Part shown: positions 22,323-33,351 of the stretch, one piece after another
How the letters are laid out: each line of letters opens with the position of its first letter
How positions within the stretch are numbered: the first letter of the stretch is position 1
Made by a program: the position numbers and the translations under genes
Assembly (NCBI GenBank): GCA_003996215.1
Contig: QJPP01000002.1
Location: 992,001-1,056,000 of the forward strand
Direction: 5' to 3'
Length of the DNA stretch: 64,000 bases
Origin: Jaltomata sinuosa
Lineage: Eukaryota > Streptophyta > Magnoliopsida > Solanales > Solanaceae
The notes under the pieces: generated by a model
The model's input: only the letters and a program-made list of their open reading frames with translations
What the model was told of the DNA's origin: nothing
Databases searched by the model: none

Positions 22323-23232
22323 AGTTCCTTTGTTTGGAATGTTTTATTGGAACTTTGTCTTTGCAAATAAAACAGTATGGAAGACATAATCAAGACATAT
22401 GTGTCATTGGCTCATGCTTAATTCTGTGATTATCTTGTACTGTGTTGTTGTGAACTTTTTTCAATTACCTAATAAAAGTTATTCAAGGAAATTACTATTA
22501 TTGAAATAGGAAATGTCCCCTATTACACTTGTAGGTATTTGTGTGGGTATAATCTAAAGGAAGAAACAATGCGACTCCTAAAGGAGAGTGTGTTGACTAC
22601 AAACATATATAAGCTTTTATTGAGGCTGTAGATCAATTGGTATTGTACATAGAGGCGGAGCTAGGATTTTGAATCTATGAATTTTGAATTTTCAAAAATA
22701 TAATTTATTAGGTTCTAAATAAATTAATTATTCATTTTAAGTGAATTTTTAAATATAAATACAAGAGTTGTGTCAAAGCTTCTGAGTTCTGCCGAATCTG
22801 TAGACGGGCTTGTAGCTCTTACACCCGATGACCTTCAAAGTGAGTAGTTTTAAACTTTTACCCCGCTTGTCTCATGGGCAAACCTTCATGATCAAAAGTC
22901 AAAAGTGTTTGCCCGTGCCCCTAGTTCCACATTGAATATGAACAAAGATATGAGTACAACATGTTAGGTGCAAGGTAGTGAAAAAAGACGCTAACAGTGA
23001 AGTAACGAGCCAAATAATTTACTCGACATTATGTACTTGTTTTTTTTTTTTTTTTTTTTTATAATTTTCTTCTAATCAACCAGAAGACTTTCATATGGCT
23101 TCAGTGGAGATCAATGGTGTTGCACAAAGAGGCGGAGCTAGAATTTTGAGTTTATGAATTTTGAATTTTCAAAAATATAATTTATTAGGGTCTAAATAAA
23201 TTATTTATACATTTAAAGTGGATTTTTAAATA
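22323..23232. repeat. 3' flank of copy A with a two-copy direct repeat
   Basis: 22323-22500 matches the 3' flank of copy B (52692-52865). Two copies of a 100-120-bp block (from 22630 and from 23108) share 'gatcaat', 'agaggcggagcta' and 'ttcaaaaatataatttatta'. A T20 run is at 23041-23060. No gene. Confidence 0.65.
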
Positions 23233-23575
23233 CTAGTTCTGAGCACGTGTGTTGCACGTGTATCCCAATCTAATTGATACAAACATTTTTAGACAACATA
23301 AATAAATTAAAATAAGTTTTCCATATATTACACGAGATTTAAAGGAAAAAATGCAACTCATGATGATCCTATTCGGTCAATTGTTATTATCATTGGGAAG
23401 CATAATTATATTGGAATTGCTATCAAAAGAAACTGAAAGGATATCCCTTCATTTTTTGGGAAAGAAATAAGGTTTCTTTAGTGTTGCCGGATACTCTAAT
23501 AGTTTGTACTTCGTACATAACTATACACAGTAAACTGAATTTGTATAACCTTTTCCTTTACAATTTCTACTAAAT
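23233..23575 (-). mobile_element. Helitron H5, 3' end only
   Basis: The - strand ends in CTAG at 23233-23236 followed by T, with hairpin ACGTGCAACACACGT upstream, as in H1-H4. Its 5' part is missing: the 180-bp satellite begins near 23575. Confidence 0.65.
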
Positions 23576-26500
23576 GGCGCTATAGTCCATGGATTTTGTG
23601 TTATAATTCATGGAAAATACGGATTTTTCAGTTTTTTCGTGTGTTATAGTCTATGAATTTTGTGTGATATGTACGTCCGGCGGTATTTTGGCCGAAATTT
23701 TTCGTGGGCGTCCGTGACGACCTATTTAATGGCGTGCGTTGGATTGGAGGGGTAAACGTGGGCTTTTTGGATTTCAAACGTGGCCCGAAATAAGAAATAG
23801 GGATTTTTCAGTTTTTTCGTGTGTTATAGTCCATAGATTTTGTGTGATATGTGCGTCCGGCGGTATTTTGGCCGAACTTTTTCGTGAGCGTCCGTGACGA
23901 CCTATTTAATGGCGCGCGTTGGTTTGGAAGGGCAAACGTGGGCTTTTTGGATTTCAAACGTGGCCCGGAATGGGAAAGAGAGATTTTCAGTTTTTTCGTG
24001 TGTTATAGTCTATGGATTTTGTGTGATATGTGCGTCCGGCGGTATTTTGGACAAACTTTTTCGTGGGCGTACTTGACGACCTATTTAATGGCGCGCATTG
24101 GTTTGGAGGGGCAAACGTATGATTTTTAGATTTCAAACGTGGCCCGGAATGGGAAATAGGATTTTTTGGTTTTTTCGTGTGTTATAGTCCATGGATTTTG
24201 TGTGATATGCGCGTCCGGCGGTATTTTGGCAAAAAAATTCCGTGGGCGTCCGTGACGACCTATTTAATGGAGCGCGTTGGTTTGGAGGGGCAAACGTGGG
24301 CTTTTGGTATTTCAAACGTGGCCCGGAATGAGAAATAGGATTTTTTGGTTTTTTCGTGTGTTATAGTCCATGGTTTTTGTGTGATATGTGCGTCCGGCGG
24401 TATTTTGGCCGAAATTTTCCGTGGGCGTCCGTGACGACCTATTTAATGGCGCGCGTTGGTTTGGAGGGGCAAACTTGGGATTTTTCGATTTCAAACGTGG
24501 CCCGAAATGGGAAATAGAGATTTTTCGTGTGTTATAGTCCATGAATTTTGTGTGTTATGTGCGTTCGGCGGTATTTTGGCCAAAATTTTTCGTGGGCGTC
24601 CATGACGATCTATTTAATGGCGCGCGTTGGTTTGGAGGGGCAAACGTGGGCTTTTTGGATTTCAAACGTGGCCCGGAATGGGAAATAGGAATTTTTCAGT
24701 TTTTTCGTGTGTTATAGTCCATGAATTTTGTGTGATATGTGCTTCCGGCGGTATTTTGGCCAAAATTTTTTGTGGGCGTCCCTGACGACCTATTTAATGG
24801 CGCGCGTTGGTTTGTAGGGGAAAACGTGGGCTTTTTGGATTTCAAACGTGGCCCGGAACGGGAAATATGTATTTTTTGATTTTTTCGTGTGTTATAGTCT
24901 ATAGATTCTGTGTGATATGTGCGTCCGGCGGTATTTTGGCCGAACTTTTTCGTGGGTATCCGTGATGACCTATTTAATGGCGCGCGTTGGTTTGAATGGG
25001 AAAACGTGGGCTTTTTTGATTTCAAACGTGGCCCGCAATGAGAAAGAGAGATTTTTCAGTTTTTTCGTGTGTTATAGTCTATGGATTTTGTGTGATATGT
25101 GCGTCCGGCGGTATTTTTGCCAAACTTTTTCGTGGGCGTCCGTGACGACCTATTTAATGGCGCGCGTTGGTTTGGACCGGCAAACGTTGGCTTTTTGTAT
25201 TTCAAATGTGGCCTGGAATGGGAAATAAAGATTTTTTGGTTTTTTCGTGTGTTATAGTCCATGGATTTTGTGTAATATGTGCGTCCGGCGGTATTTTGGC
25301 CGAAATTTTTCATGGGCGTCCGTGACAACCTATTTAATGGCGCGCGTTGGTTTGGAGGGGCAAACGTGGGCTTTTTAGATTTCAAACGTGGCCGGGAATG
25401 GGAAATAGGGATTTTTTGGTTTTTTCGTGTATTATAGTCCATAGATTTTGTGTGATATGTGCGTCCGGCGGTATTTTGGCCGAACTTTTTCGTGAGCGTC
25501 CGTGACGACCTATTTAATGGCGCGCGTTGGTTTGGAGGGGCAAACGTGGGCTTTTTGGATTTCAAACGTGGCCCGGAATGGGAAAGAGGGACTTTTCAGT
25601 TTTTTCGTGTGTTATAGTCTATGAATTTTGTGTGATATGTGCGTCCGGCGTTATTTTGGCCAAACTTTTTCGTGGGCGTCCGTGACGACCTATTTAGTGG
25701 CGCGCGTTGGTTTGGAGGGGCAAACATGGGTTTTTGTATTTCAAACGTGGCCCGGAATGGAAAATAGGATTTTTTGGTTTTTTCGTGTGTTATAGTCCAT
25801 GGATTTTGTGTGATATGTGTGTTCGGCGGTATTTTGGCCGAAATTTTTCGTGGGCGTCCGTGACGACCTATTTAATGGTGTGTGTTGGTTTGAAGGGGCA
25901 AACGTGGGCTTTTTGGATTTCAAACGTGGCTTGGAATGGGAAATAAGGATTTTTCAGTTTTTTCGTGTGTATAGTCCATGGATTTTGTGTAATATGTGCG
26001 TCCGGCGATTTTTTGGCCAAAAATTTTCGTGGGCGTCCGTGAGGACCTATTTAATGGCGCGCGTTGGTTTGGAGTGGCAAAAGTGGGCTTTTTGGATTTC
26101 AAACGTGGCCCGAAAGTGGAAATAGGGATTTTTTGATTTTTTCGTGTGTTATAGACCATGGATTTTGTGTGATATGTGCCTCCGGCGGTATTTTGGCTGA
26201 AGTTTTTTGTGGGCGTCTGTGATGACCTATTTAATGGCGCGCGTTGGTTTGGAGGGGCAAACGTGGGCTTTTTGGATTTCAAACGTGGCTCGAAATGGGA
26301 AATAGGGATTTTTCGGTTTTTTCGTGTGTTATAGTCCATGGATTTTGTGTGATATGTGCGTCCGGCGATATCTTGGTCGAAATTTTTCATGGGAGTCCGT
26401 GACGACCTATTTAATGGCGCGCTTTGGTTTGGAGGGGCAAACGTGGGCCTTTTGGATTTGAAACGTGGCCCGGAATGGAAAATAGAGATTTTTCAGTTTT

Positions 26501-26655
26501 TTCGTGTGTTATAGTCCATAGATTTTGTGTGATATGTGCGTCCAACGGTATTTTTTCCGAAATTTTTCGTGGGAGTCCGTGATGACCTATTTAATGGCGC
26601 GTGTTGGTTTGTATGGGCAAACGAGGCCTTTTAAGATTTCAAACGTGGCCCGGAA
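23576..26655. repeat. 180-bp satellite array, block 1 (about 17 monomers)
   Basis: Head-to-tail monomers of 180 bp; for example 'attttgtgtgatatgtgcg' recurs at 24546 (variant), 25086, 25266 and 25446. Constant words are TTTTTTCGTGTGTTATAGTC, GTGACGACCTATTTAATGGC and TTTCAAACGTGGCC. Monomers differ mainly by substitutions. No higher-order period is obvious in this block. Length 180 is divisible by three, so open frames run through several monomers on both strands; these are not genes. Confidence 0.95.
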
Positions 26656-26689
26656 AGAAAAATGCCAGCCACGAACGCACGGGGAGAGG

Positions 26690-27030
26690 TAAGTAATACA
26701 AAATTTGAGTCCCACGGGTCTGGCGGGGCCTTGGCTCACCTCCCCAGGGACCAAACTACCGCAGAGGTAGTTGGACGCACTACTGGCGCATCGTTCCATG
26801 GCCAAAACTATAGAACGCCTTACCTGGCGCGATCCACGCGCACCGCGCCGTGCAGATACCCAGACAGGCGCGCTCTAGGCGTTTCGCCCCATGCGAAAGC
26901 CCTGTTTGGCGCGATCCAGGTGCGGTGAACTACCGAGGGCCGAATCTAGCGCGATCCAGGCGCAGCACGCCACATGCTAAATTGCTGAACGCCTAGACTG
27001 GCGCGTCTAGAGTGTGGCGCCCCACACATT
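26690..27030. repeat. GC-rich GGCGC-motif array at the left end of the LTR element
   Basis: Repeated 'ctggcgcgatcca', 'aggcgcgctctaggcg' and 'gcgcgatccaggcgc' units in an otherwise AT-rich region. A similar array lies inside the 3' LTR at 30740-30930. Confidence 0.6.
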
Positions 27031-28051
27031 TTTTGGGCAGTGCACTCGGTCAAGGGTCAAAGGTCAACTGACCCAAGACCCAAAATCTTGACCACAAGTC
27101 TTTTAAAAGACCCCCTAAAGCCTAATTTTTCTCTTCATCTTTTCAAAGGAGCGCCGCCCCATCCCCTCTCTCCCAAATTTTTTCTCTTTTCCTCCATTGT
27201 TATCTTCCTCAAGCTCAAACAAAATCCATAAATTCTCAAGGTAATTTCTCCCTTTACTTTCTAATGATTTCTACTTTTTCTTTATGCTTTTCATATTCAA
27301 GATTGGTTGGTGTAATCTTTGTTTATCTTGTTGGAAAAATTTAACATTTTTCCACCATTGATGAAAGCTTGAAAGCTTAAAATACACCCACAAAAGGAGA
27401 TTATTTTTCATAGTTTCACTAATATTGGTGAATTTCAAATTTTGTCTCTTATTTTGTGTTGGGTCTTGGTTTATGGAAAGCATAATGAGTAGTAGAAAGA
27501 GATGGGTCCCCTAAAAACTTCAAGAGAAATCACATGAATGTATAGTATATGGAATGAAGTGGTGACTTTGAATAGTGCTTAATCTTGAAACAAAAGGGTA
27601 GAGAATCCTTGAGAATTTTATGGAATGTACTTGTGTAAATAATTTGGTGGATGTGGTGTCTTAGGTTGACGAAACTTAACTTGTGTGAAAGAGGAAAGTC
27701 TGAGTACCTCATGTTACTCAACCTATAGACACCACTGCTAGCAAAATAAGTGTGGGGTTGTCATGATCTGATGAAAAACACTCATTTAGATAGCTCTAAT
27801 TGTACTGGGCTGATTGGTGTGATTTATGTATTGTAGGTACAATGCCTCCAAGAGGAAAGAAACCGACTACTGAGGGCACCAGGGGCAAAAGGTCCCGGAA
27901 AGGGGAATCCTCTAGAACGGCAGCTCCTTCAAATCTGCGGGCACCCCTGTGACAGTTTGGGAAAAGAACAGTGAATACTCGGGGGCTTGACTGGTTTGAG
28001 TCCCAAAAATAAGCAAAATATCACGGAGAGGAGCATGTCGATGAGGAACAG

Positions 28052-29038
28052 TTGCAAAGGGAATTCCCCCAAATTCACGAAATGGTCTACCGGTTAGGCA
28101 TACATTATATCTTCCAGGATCAAGGAGCATGCAACCTTACTATGGTAAGGGCATTTTACGCAAACTGGCACACAAATGAAGGAGAGAGCCAAAAGGTGGG
28201 AATCCGAGGGAAGGTCGTCCGATTTACCACAAGGGTCCTAAATGAGTTCTTAGGGATGCCACATGTTGATGGAGCACCATACCTGGAAATGAGAGAAGAG
28301 CCTCCATATAGAGACATCTGCCACACACTTTGTGGGGTGAATTCCACGGCTTGCTGGGCACGTAGTATAGATACAGGGAGACATGCCACCCTGCATTATG
28401 CCTATTTCAATCAGGAGGCCAGAGTTTGGTTAAAAATTGTGTGTAACACTCTTCTACCGTGCAAACACACCACTGAAGTGACCAAAGACAGGGTAGCACT
28501 GGTGTACATGCTTATAAAAGGTTTGCCAATTAATGTGTCTTTGATATTAAGACACAATATGATGAAGTTCCACAACAATAAGAGATGGCGCTTTTGTTAC
28601 GGAGGATTGGTGACCCGTTTCTTGAGGCAGCATGATATTGAGGAAGAAATCCATGATGCGGTCCCTCTCCAAGTTCCGTACCTTATGAGCCAACTGGTTG
28701 ATGTGACAAAAACAAAGCCCCAAGATGCTACACACGGGCCGGTGCTTTCCAATGCCGACCGACAGGCTCGTGATGAGAGTTGGATGGGAAGGATATATGG
28801 CATGGCAGATTTGCAGCTGAGGATTGGTGGTCGGCCTGCGACCGAGGAGGAGATGTTGGCATTGAATGATCGCTACCCATTGACAGAGAGTGCGATGTAC
28901 ATGTGTAGGATGGGTCCAGCTTTTCAGGAGCCCTTGGACGATGACGAGCCAACTGCACACGACACAACCTCGGCTTTTGTTTTTGGTTCATTTCCTGAGG
29001 ATAGTCCCCTTGAACCGGGTAGAATTTTTTTAGGCTAG
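28052..29038 (+). CDS. Putative plant transposon protein (PF20167-type), transposon-borne
   Basis: About 329 codons. Motifs KVVRFTTRVLNEFLGMP, PPYRDICHTLCG, EARVWLKIVCN, DRVALVYMLIKGLPINV and WRFCYGGLVTRFL are the conserved core of the 'putative plant transposon protein' domain found in many Solanaceae repeats. The track start at 28052 is an internal ATG: the frame probably began at 27842 (ATGCCTCCAAGAGGAAAG, basic), but in-frame stops between 27940 and 28020 break it. Biochemical role is unknown. It lies in the truncated LTR element within the satellite. Confidence 0.75.
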   Translation: MQREFPQIHEMVYRLGIHYIFQDQGACNLTMVRAFYANWHTNEGESQKVGIRGKVVRFTTRVLNEFLGMPHVDGAPYLEMREEPPYRDICHTLCGVNSTACWARSIDTGRHATLHYAYFNQEARVWLKIVCNTLLPCKHTTEVTKDRVALVYMLIKGLPINVSLILRHNMMKFHNNKRWRFCYGGLVTRFLRQHDIEEEIHDAVPLQVPYLMSQLVDVTKTKPQDATHGPVLSNADRQARDESWMGRIYGMADLQLRIGGRPATEEEMLALNDRYPLTESAMYMCRMGPAFQEPLDDDEPTAHDTTSAFVFGSFPEDSPLEPGRIFLG

Positions 29039-30495
29039 TTTTTTTTTTAGGATTCGTCGTAGTAGTAATGACTTGTCCCGATGATGGATGGATGACGATC
29101 GTCTTAAGGGAAAATTAGTCATAGGATTGTAGGAGTAGAAGCCTGTCCTTTGGAACGTAGAAATCCCACTTGGAGCATTAGATAGACGTCATGGGCAGTT
29201 CATGTGAATTCAAACAAAGGAATGAGAACTTCACAAGAGACACATAGGCTCTGTAACTAGACTCAAAAGATGTAGAAAACGGGCTTAATTGTGTAGGTGC
29301 ACTCAATATGTTTGTGTATGAGCATGCAAGTGTGATATTCCTATACATGTATCATGGTGCCATGTGTGTGTGAGCTTTTGTTTGGTTTCTTGCATAGAAT
29401 AGCATCTAGAACTTTCCCCAATTGTACAAGCATGAATTTTATGGAATATGATTAAGGCATTTTCTTGAACAACCCATTTTGTTTGTTTCTTTGATGATTG
29501 TTTGTGCCACCTGGACATTACCACTAGTGAAGCCCCCTTGAGCCTAGAAGCTTATTTCTCTGTTAAGCCGCATAATGAGCCCATCCACTTTGTTGATACC
29601 CTATGAATTTGATCCTAATGAAACTCCCTAGTGCACTATGACCTTTAGAAAGGTGTGAAACAAAAGGAGAAGGGTAGATTAAAGTGAAGGTGAGTGTAGT
29701 AACTATCAAGGATGTAGAGCCTGTGCAAAGCTGTAACGTGCTTGTTTTTAGGTACCCAAAGAATTCGAAAAAAAAAAATGGCAAAAGAGAAAAGAAAAAT
29801 GAATGAGGGTTATGCTAGCAACAAGTACGTGTCATATCAAGGGCAAATAATGGATAAAAAAGTGGTAGTACAAGAGAGCGTGAACATAAAAGAAACTTAA
29901 AAAGAAGGGCGAAGAAAAGAGTGAAAATGTAGTGTCATGTGCAATAGGGAAAAGAGTCACTTTGTACCTAAAAGTATCCTACCCGTCCCGAAGCCGACAT
30001 TACAACCAAATGAAAGTCCTTTTGATTCCATGAATATGATTGCTTTGTTGAATTTACTATACACTAAAGGCAAGCCTATGGCATGTTGTTATATGTTTGA
30101 AACATCTTTTGAGAGAGTGAGCGCTTAAAGGAGTCAAAATGCCCCCTATTGAAAGGAAATTGTGTGATTGTAAACAGGGGCAATACTATATTGTGAGGGC
30201 ACACATGACATGTATTTGGTAATGTTAGTACTTGCATTGTTCACACATAGATATATTGGCCCGATATTGTGATAAAGAGTCGGTTATAGAGGGTGTGTTG
30301 TTTCAAGTGAAAGGTGTTAAGAGCTAAAAATGGTTTTTAAAAGTTGCGTGCTTAATGAACTACAATAACATGATTAAAAGTGTTTAGTTGCTCACAAATG
30401 TGGATGGAGAGTCCCTTAGGTGTTTATGGTGAACCTTAGGATGGATGAGAGTGAGTTGTTCGAGGAAGAACAAAGGTTTAAGTGTGGGGTGGTGA
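29039..30495. other. Non-coding interior of the LTR element
   Basis: About 1.45 kb between the PF20167 ORF and the 3' LTR. No reverse transcriptase, integrase or capsid motif is visible in any frame. It ends in a G-rich polypurine-like run at 30480-30495. Confidence 0.6.
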
Positions 30496-31894
30496 TGTGG
30501 GCATATTTATATGCCCGTTTATCGTATTTTACCCATGTTTACCTTATGTTTTAAGAACATTACTCACTATATATTGTGTGTTTTGATTGGAATTGCTATA
30601 TGTTGTACTAAGACACATGATTAGATATTTGCAGGTGAAATGACGTGGGAAATGACCATGGAAAGACGAAACGGAAGAGTAAAGCATGGAAGTGATGTAG
30701 CGGAATGCTCGGGAGCGAACAAGGAAGTAAAAATAGGCCGGGAGCAGTCTGGCGCACACCTGGCGCGGCACCCCAGGCCTTAAATTACCCCAACGCATAC
30801 CTGGAGCCTTCCAGGTGCGCCAGCAAGCAAACAACTGATTCCCAGTTCGGGCGCATCCGTGGCGCAGCGCGCCAACGCCCAAACTTCCGTAGGACGATCC
30901 GGGTGCATCAGAGGCTCGCCGCGCCAGGAGCCACCTCGACAAATTTTTCGGCTTTTTCCTATTCCGATTTCAAGAAGGAAAATGGGTTATTTACCAAAGC
31001 CTATAAATAGAACCTTGTACATTTTTTGAGGGGTTCCGTCATATTTTTTGAGAGCAAAAGGCAAGAATAGAGTTCACCATTAGGTTTCTTTTCTTCTTCC
31101 TTTTTCTTAGTCATACTTTGGATGAAAACAATATTATCTTTGTTTTTCGTTGTAGTATGAGTGGCTAAGAACCCTTGTTCTGGGGTTACGACTACAAACG
31201 CATGACTATTTAGTATTGAATTTGGATTGATTGATCGTTTACCATTATTAGTTGTTCTTATATTCCCGTTTTAGTATTTTAATACTTGGCCGCTATTAAG
31301 ATAAACATATAACCTTGTTGAGAACTCGAGAGAAAAATCAACAAGGTAGACCAAGGAATATAAGGAGCAAGACCTCTCTTTTGTAACATAAAGGGTAGGT
31401 TAGAGACTAGGATAGAGATATACCTAGAACGCCTTGCTTGGTTCATACGGGAAGAAATATAAATGCTTTTAAAATAAGATGTCACATCCCCGCTCAACGA
31501 TGTAGTTGTGATGCTATTTTGAATAGGCAACTAAAGGCTCGAGAGACCATAGTTGTAATATCAACCCCAGAATCAACAACTAGGTGAACGAACAAGTCGA
31601 TTCAAGTGATTACTACTTAGGATTGCGGAATAAAGCTGTAACCCTGGAATTCTCTCTAAACTTGGAATCAACACAATTATTATTTGTTGCATTTTACTTT
31701 GTCAATTTATTTTAATTACCCAATCACTGCAAAACCATACTCCTGTTACTTTCATACTTGTTTATTTTAGCTGTGTACGAACAAGGCGGAATATTTGCTA
31801 AGTCACAAGTCTCTTGGGTACGATATCCGGACTAACCAGTTCCTATTACTTGGACGACCACGTACACTTGCGTGTGAGTGGAAATCGCCTAACA
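30496..31894 (+). repeat. 3' LTR of the PF20167 element
   Basis: TG...CA boundaries (30496 and 31894), putative TATA box at 31001, GC-rich array at 30740-30930. Satellite resumes at 31895 with 'ggtattttggcc'. Confidence 0.65.
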
Positions 31895-33351
31895 GGTATT
31901 TTGGCCAAAATTTTTCGTGGGCGTCAGTGACGACCTATTTAATAGCGCCCATTGGTTTGGAGGGGCAAACATGAGATTTTTGGATTTCAAACGTGGCCCG
32001 GAACGGGAAATAGGGATTTTTTGGTTTTTTCGTGTGTTATAGTACATGGATTTTGTGTGATATGTGCGTCCGGTGGTATTTTGGCTGAACTTTTTCATGG
32101 GCGTCCGTGACGACCTATTTAATGGCGTGCGTTGGTTTGGAGGGGCAAACGTGGGATTTTTGGATTTCAAACGTGGCCCGCAATGGGAAATAGGGATTTT
32201 TCAGTTTTTTCGTGTTTTATAGTCTATGGATTTTGTATGATATGTGCGTCCGATGGTATTTTGGCTGAAATTTTTGGTGGGCGTCCGTGATGACCTATTT
32301 AATGGCGCACGTTGGTTTGGAGGGACAAACGTATGCTTTTTGGATTTCAAACGTGGCCCAAAACGGGAAATAGGAATTTTTTGGTTTTCTCGTATGTTAT
32401 AGTCCATGGATTTTGTGTGATATGTGCGTCCGGCGGTATTTTGGCTGAACTTTTTCGTGGTCATCCGTGACGACCTATTTAATGGCACGCGTTGGTTTGG
32501 AGGAGCAAACCTGGGTTTTTGGATTTCAAACGTGGCCCGGAATGGGAAATAGGGATTTTTCAATCTTTTCGTGTGTTATAGTCCATGGATTTTGTGTGAT
32601 ATGTGCATCCGGCGGTATTTTGGCCAAAATTTTTCGTGGGCATCCGTGACGACCTATTTAATGACGCGCGTTGGTTTGGAGGGGCAAATGTGGGCTTTTT
32701 GGATTTCAATCGTGGCCCGTAATGGGAAATAGGGATTTTTTGGTTTTTTCGTGTGTTATAGTCCATGGATTTTGTGTGATATGTGCGTCCGATGGTATTT
32801 TGGCTGAAATTTTCGTGGGCGTCCGTGACGACCTATTTTATGGCGCGTGTTTGTTTGGAGGGGCAAACGTGGGCTTTTTAAATTTCAAACATGGCCCGGA
32901 ATGAAAAATAAGGATTTTTCAGTTTTTTCGTGTGTTATAGTCCATGGATTTTGTGTGATATGTGCGTCCGGCGGTATTTTGGCCTCAATTTTTCGTGGGC
33001 GTCCGTGATGACCTATTTAATGGCGCGCACTGGTTTTGATGGGCAAACGTGGGCTTTTTAGATTTCATACGTGGCCCGGAATGGGAAATAGGGGTTTTTC
33101 GGTTTTTTCGTGTGTTAGTCCATGGATTTTGTGTGATATATGCGTCCGGCGGTATTTTGGCCAAAATTTTGTGTGGGCGTCCGTGACAACCTATTTAATG
33201 GAGCGCGTTGGTTTGGAGGGGCAAACATGGGCTTTTTGGATTTCAAACGTGGCCCAGAATGGGAAATAGAGATTTTTCGGTTTTTTTGTGTGTTATAGTC
33301 CATGCATTTTGTGTGATATGTGCGTCCGGTGGTATTTCAGCCAAAAATTTT

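Larger units (their letters stand above)
26656..31894 (+). mobile_element. 5'-truncated LTR retroelement (Tat/Athila-like LTR) inside the satellite
   Basis: The right end is a 3' LTR. After a purine-rich run at 30480-30495 the LTR starts near 30496 (TGTGGGCATATTT) and ends CCTAACA at 31894, about 1.4 kb. It has a TATAAATAG at about 31001 and the closing 'acacttgcgtgtgagtgg' typical of Ogre/Athila-like LTRs. The left end at 26656 has no matching 5' LTR, so the element is truncated. The only long ORF is a PF20167-type protein. No RT, integrase or protease is seen. Confidence 0.75.
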
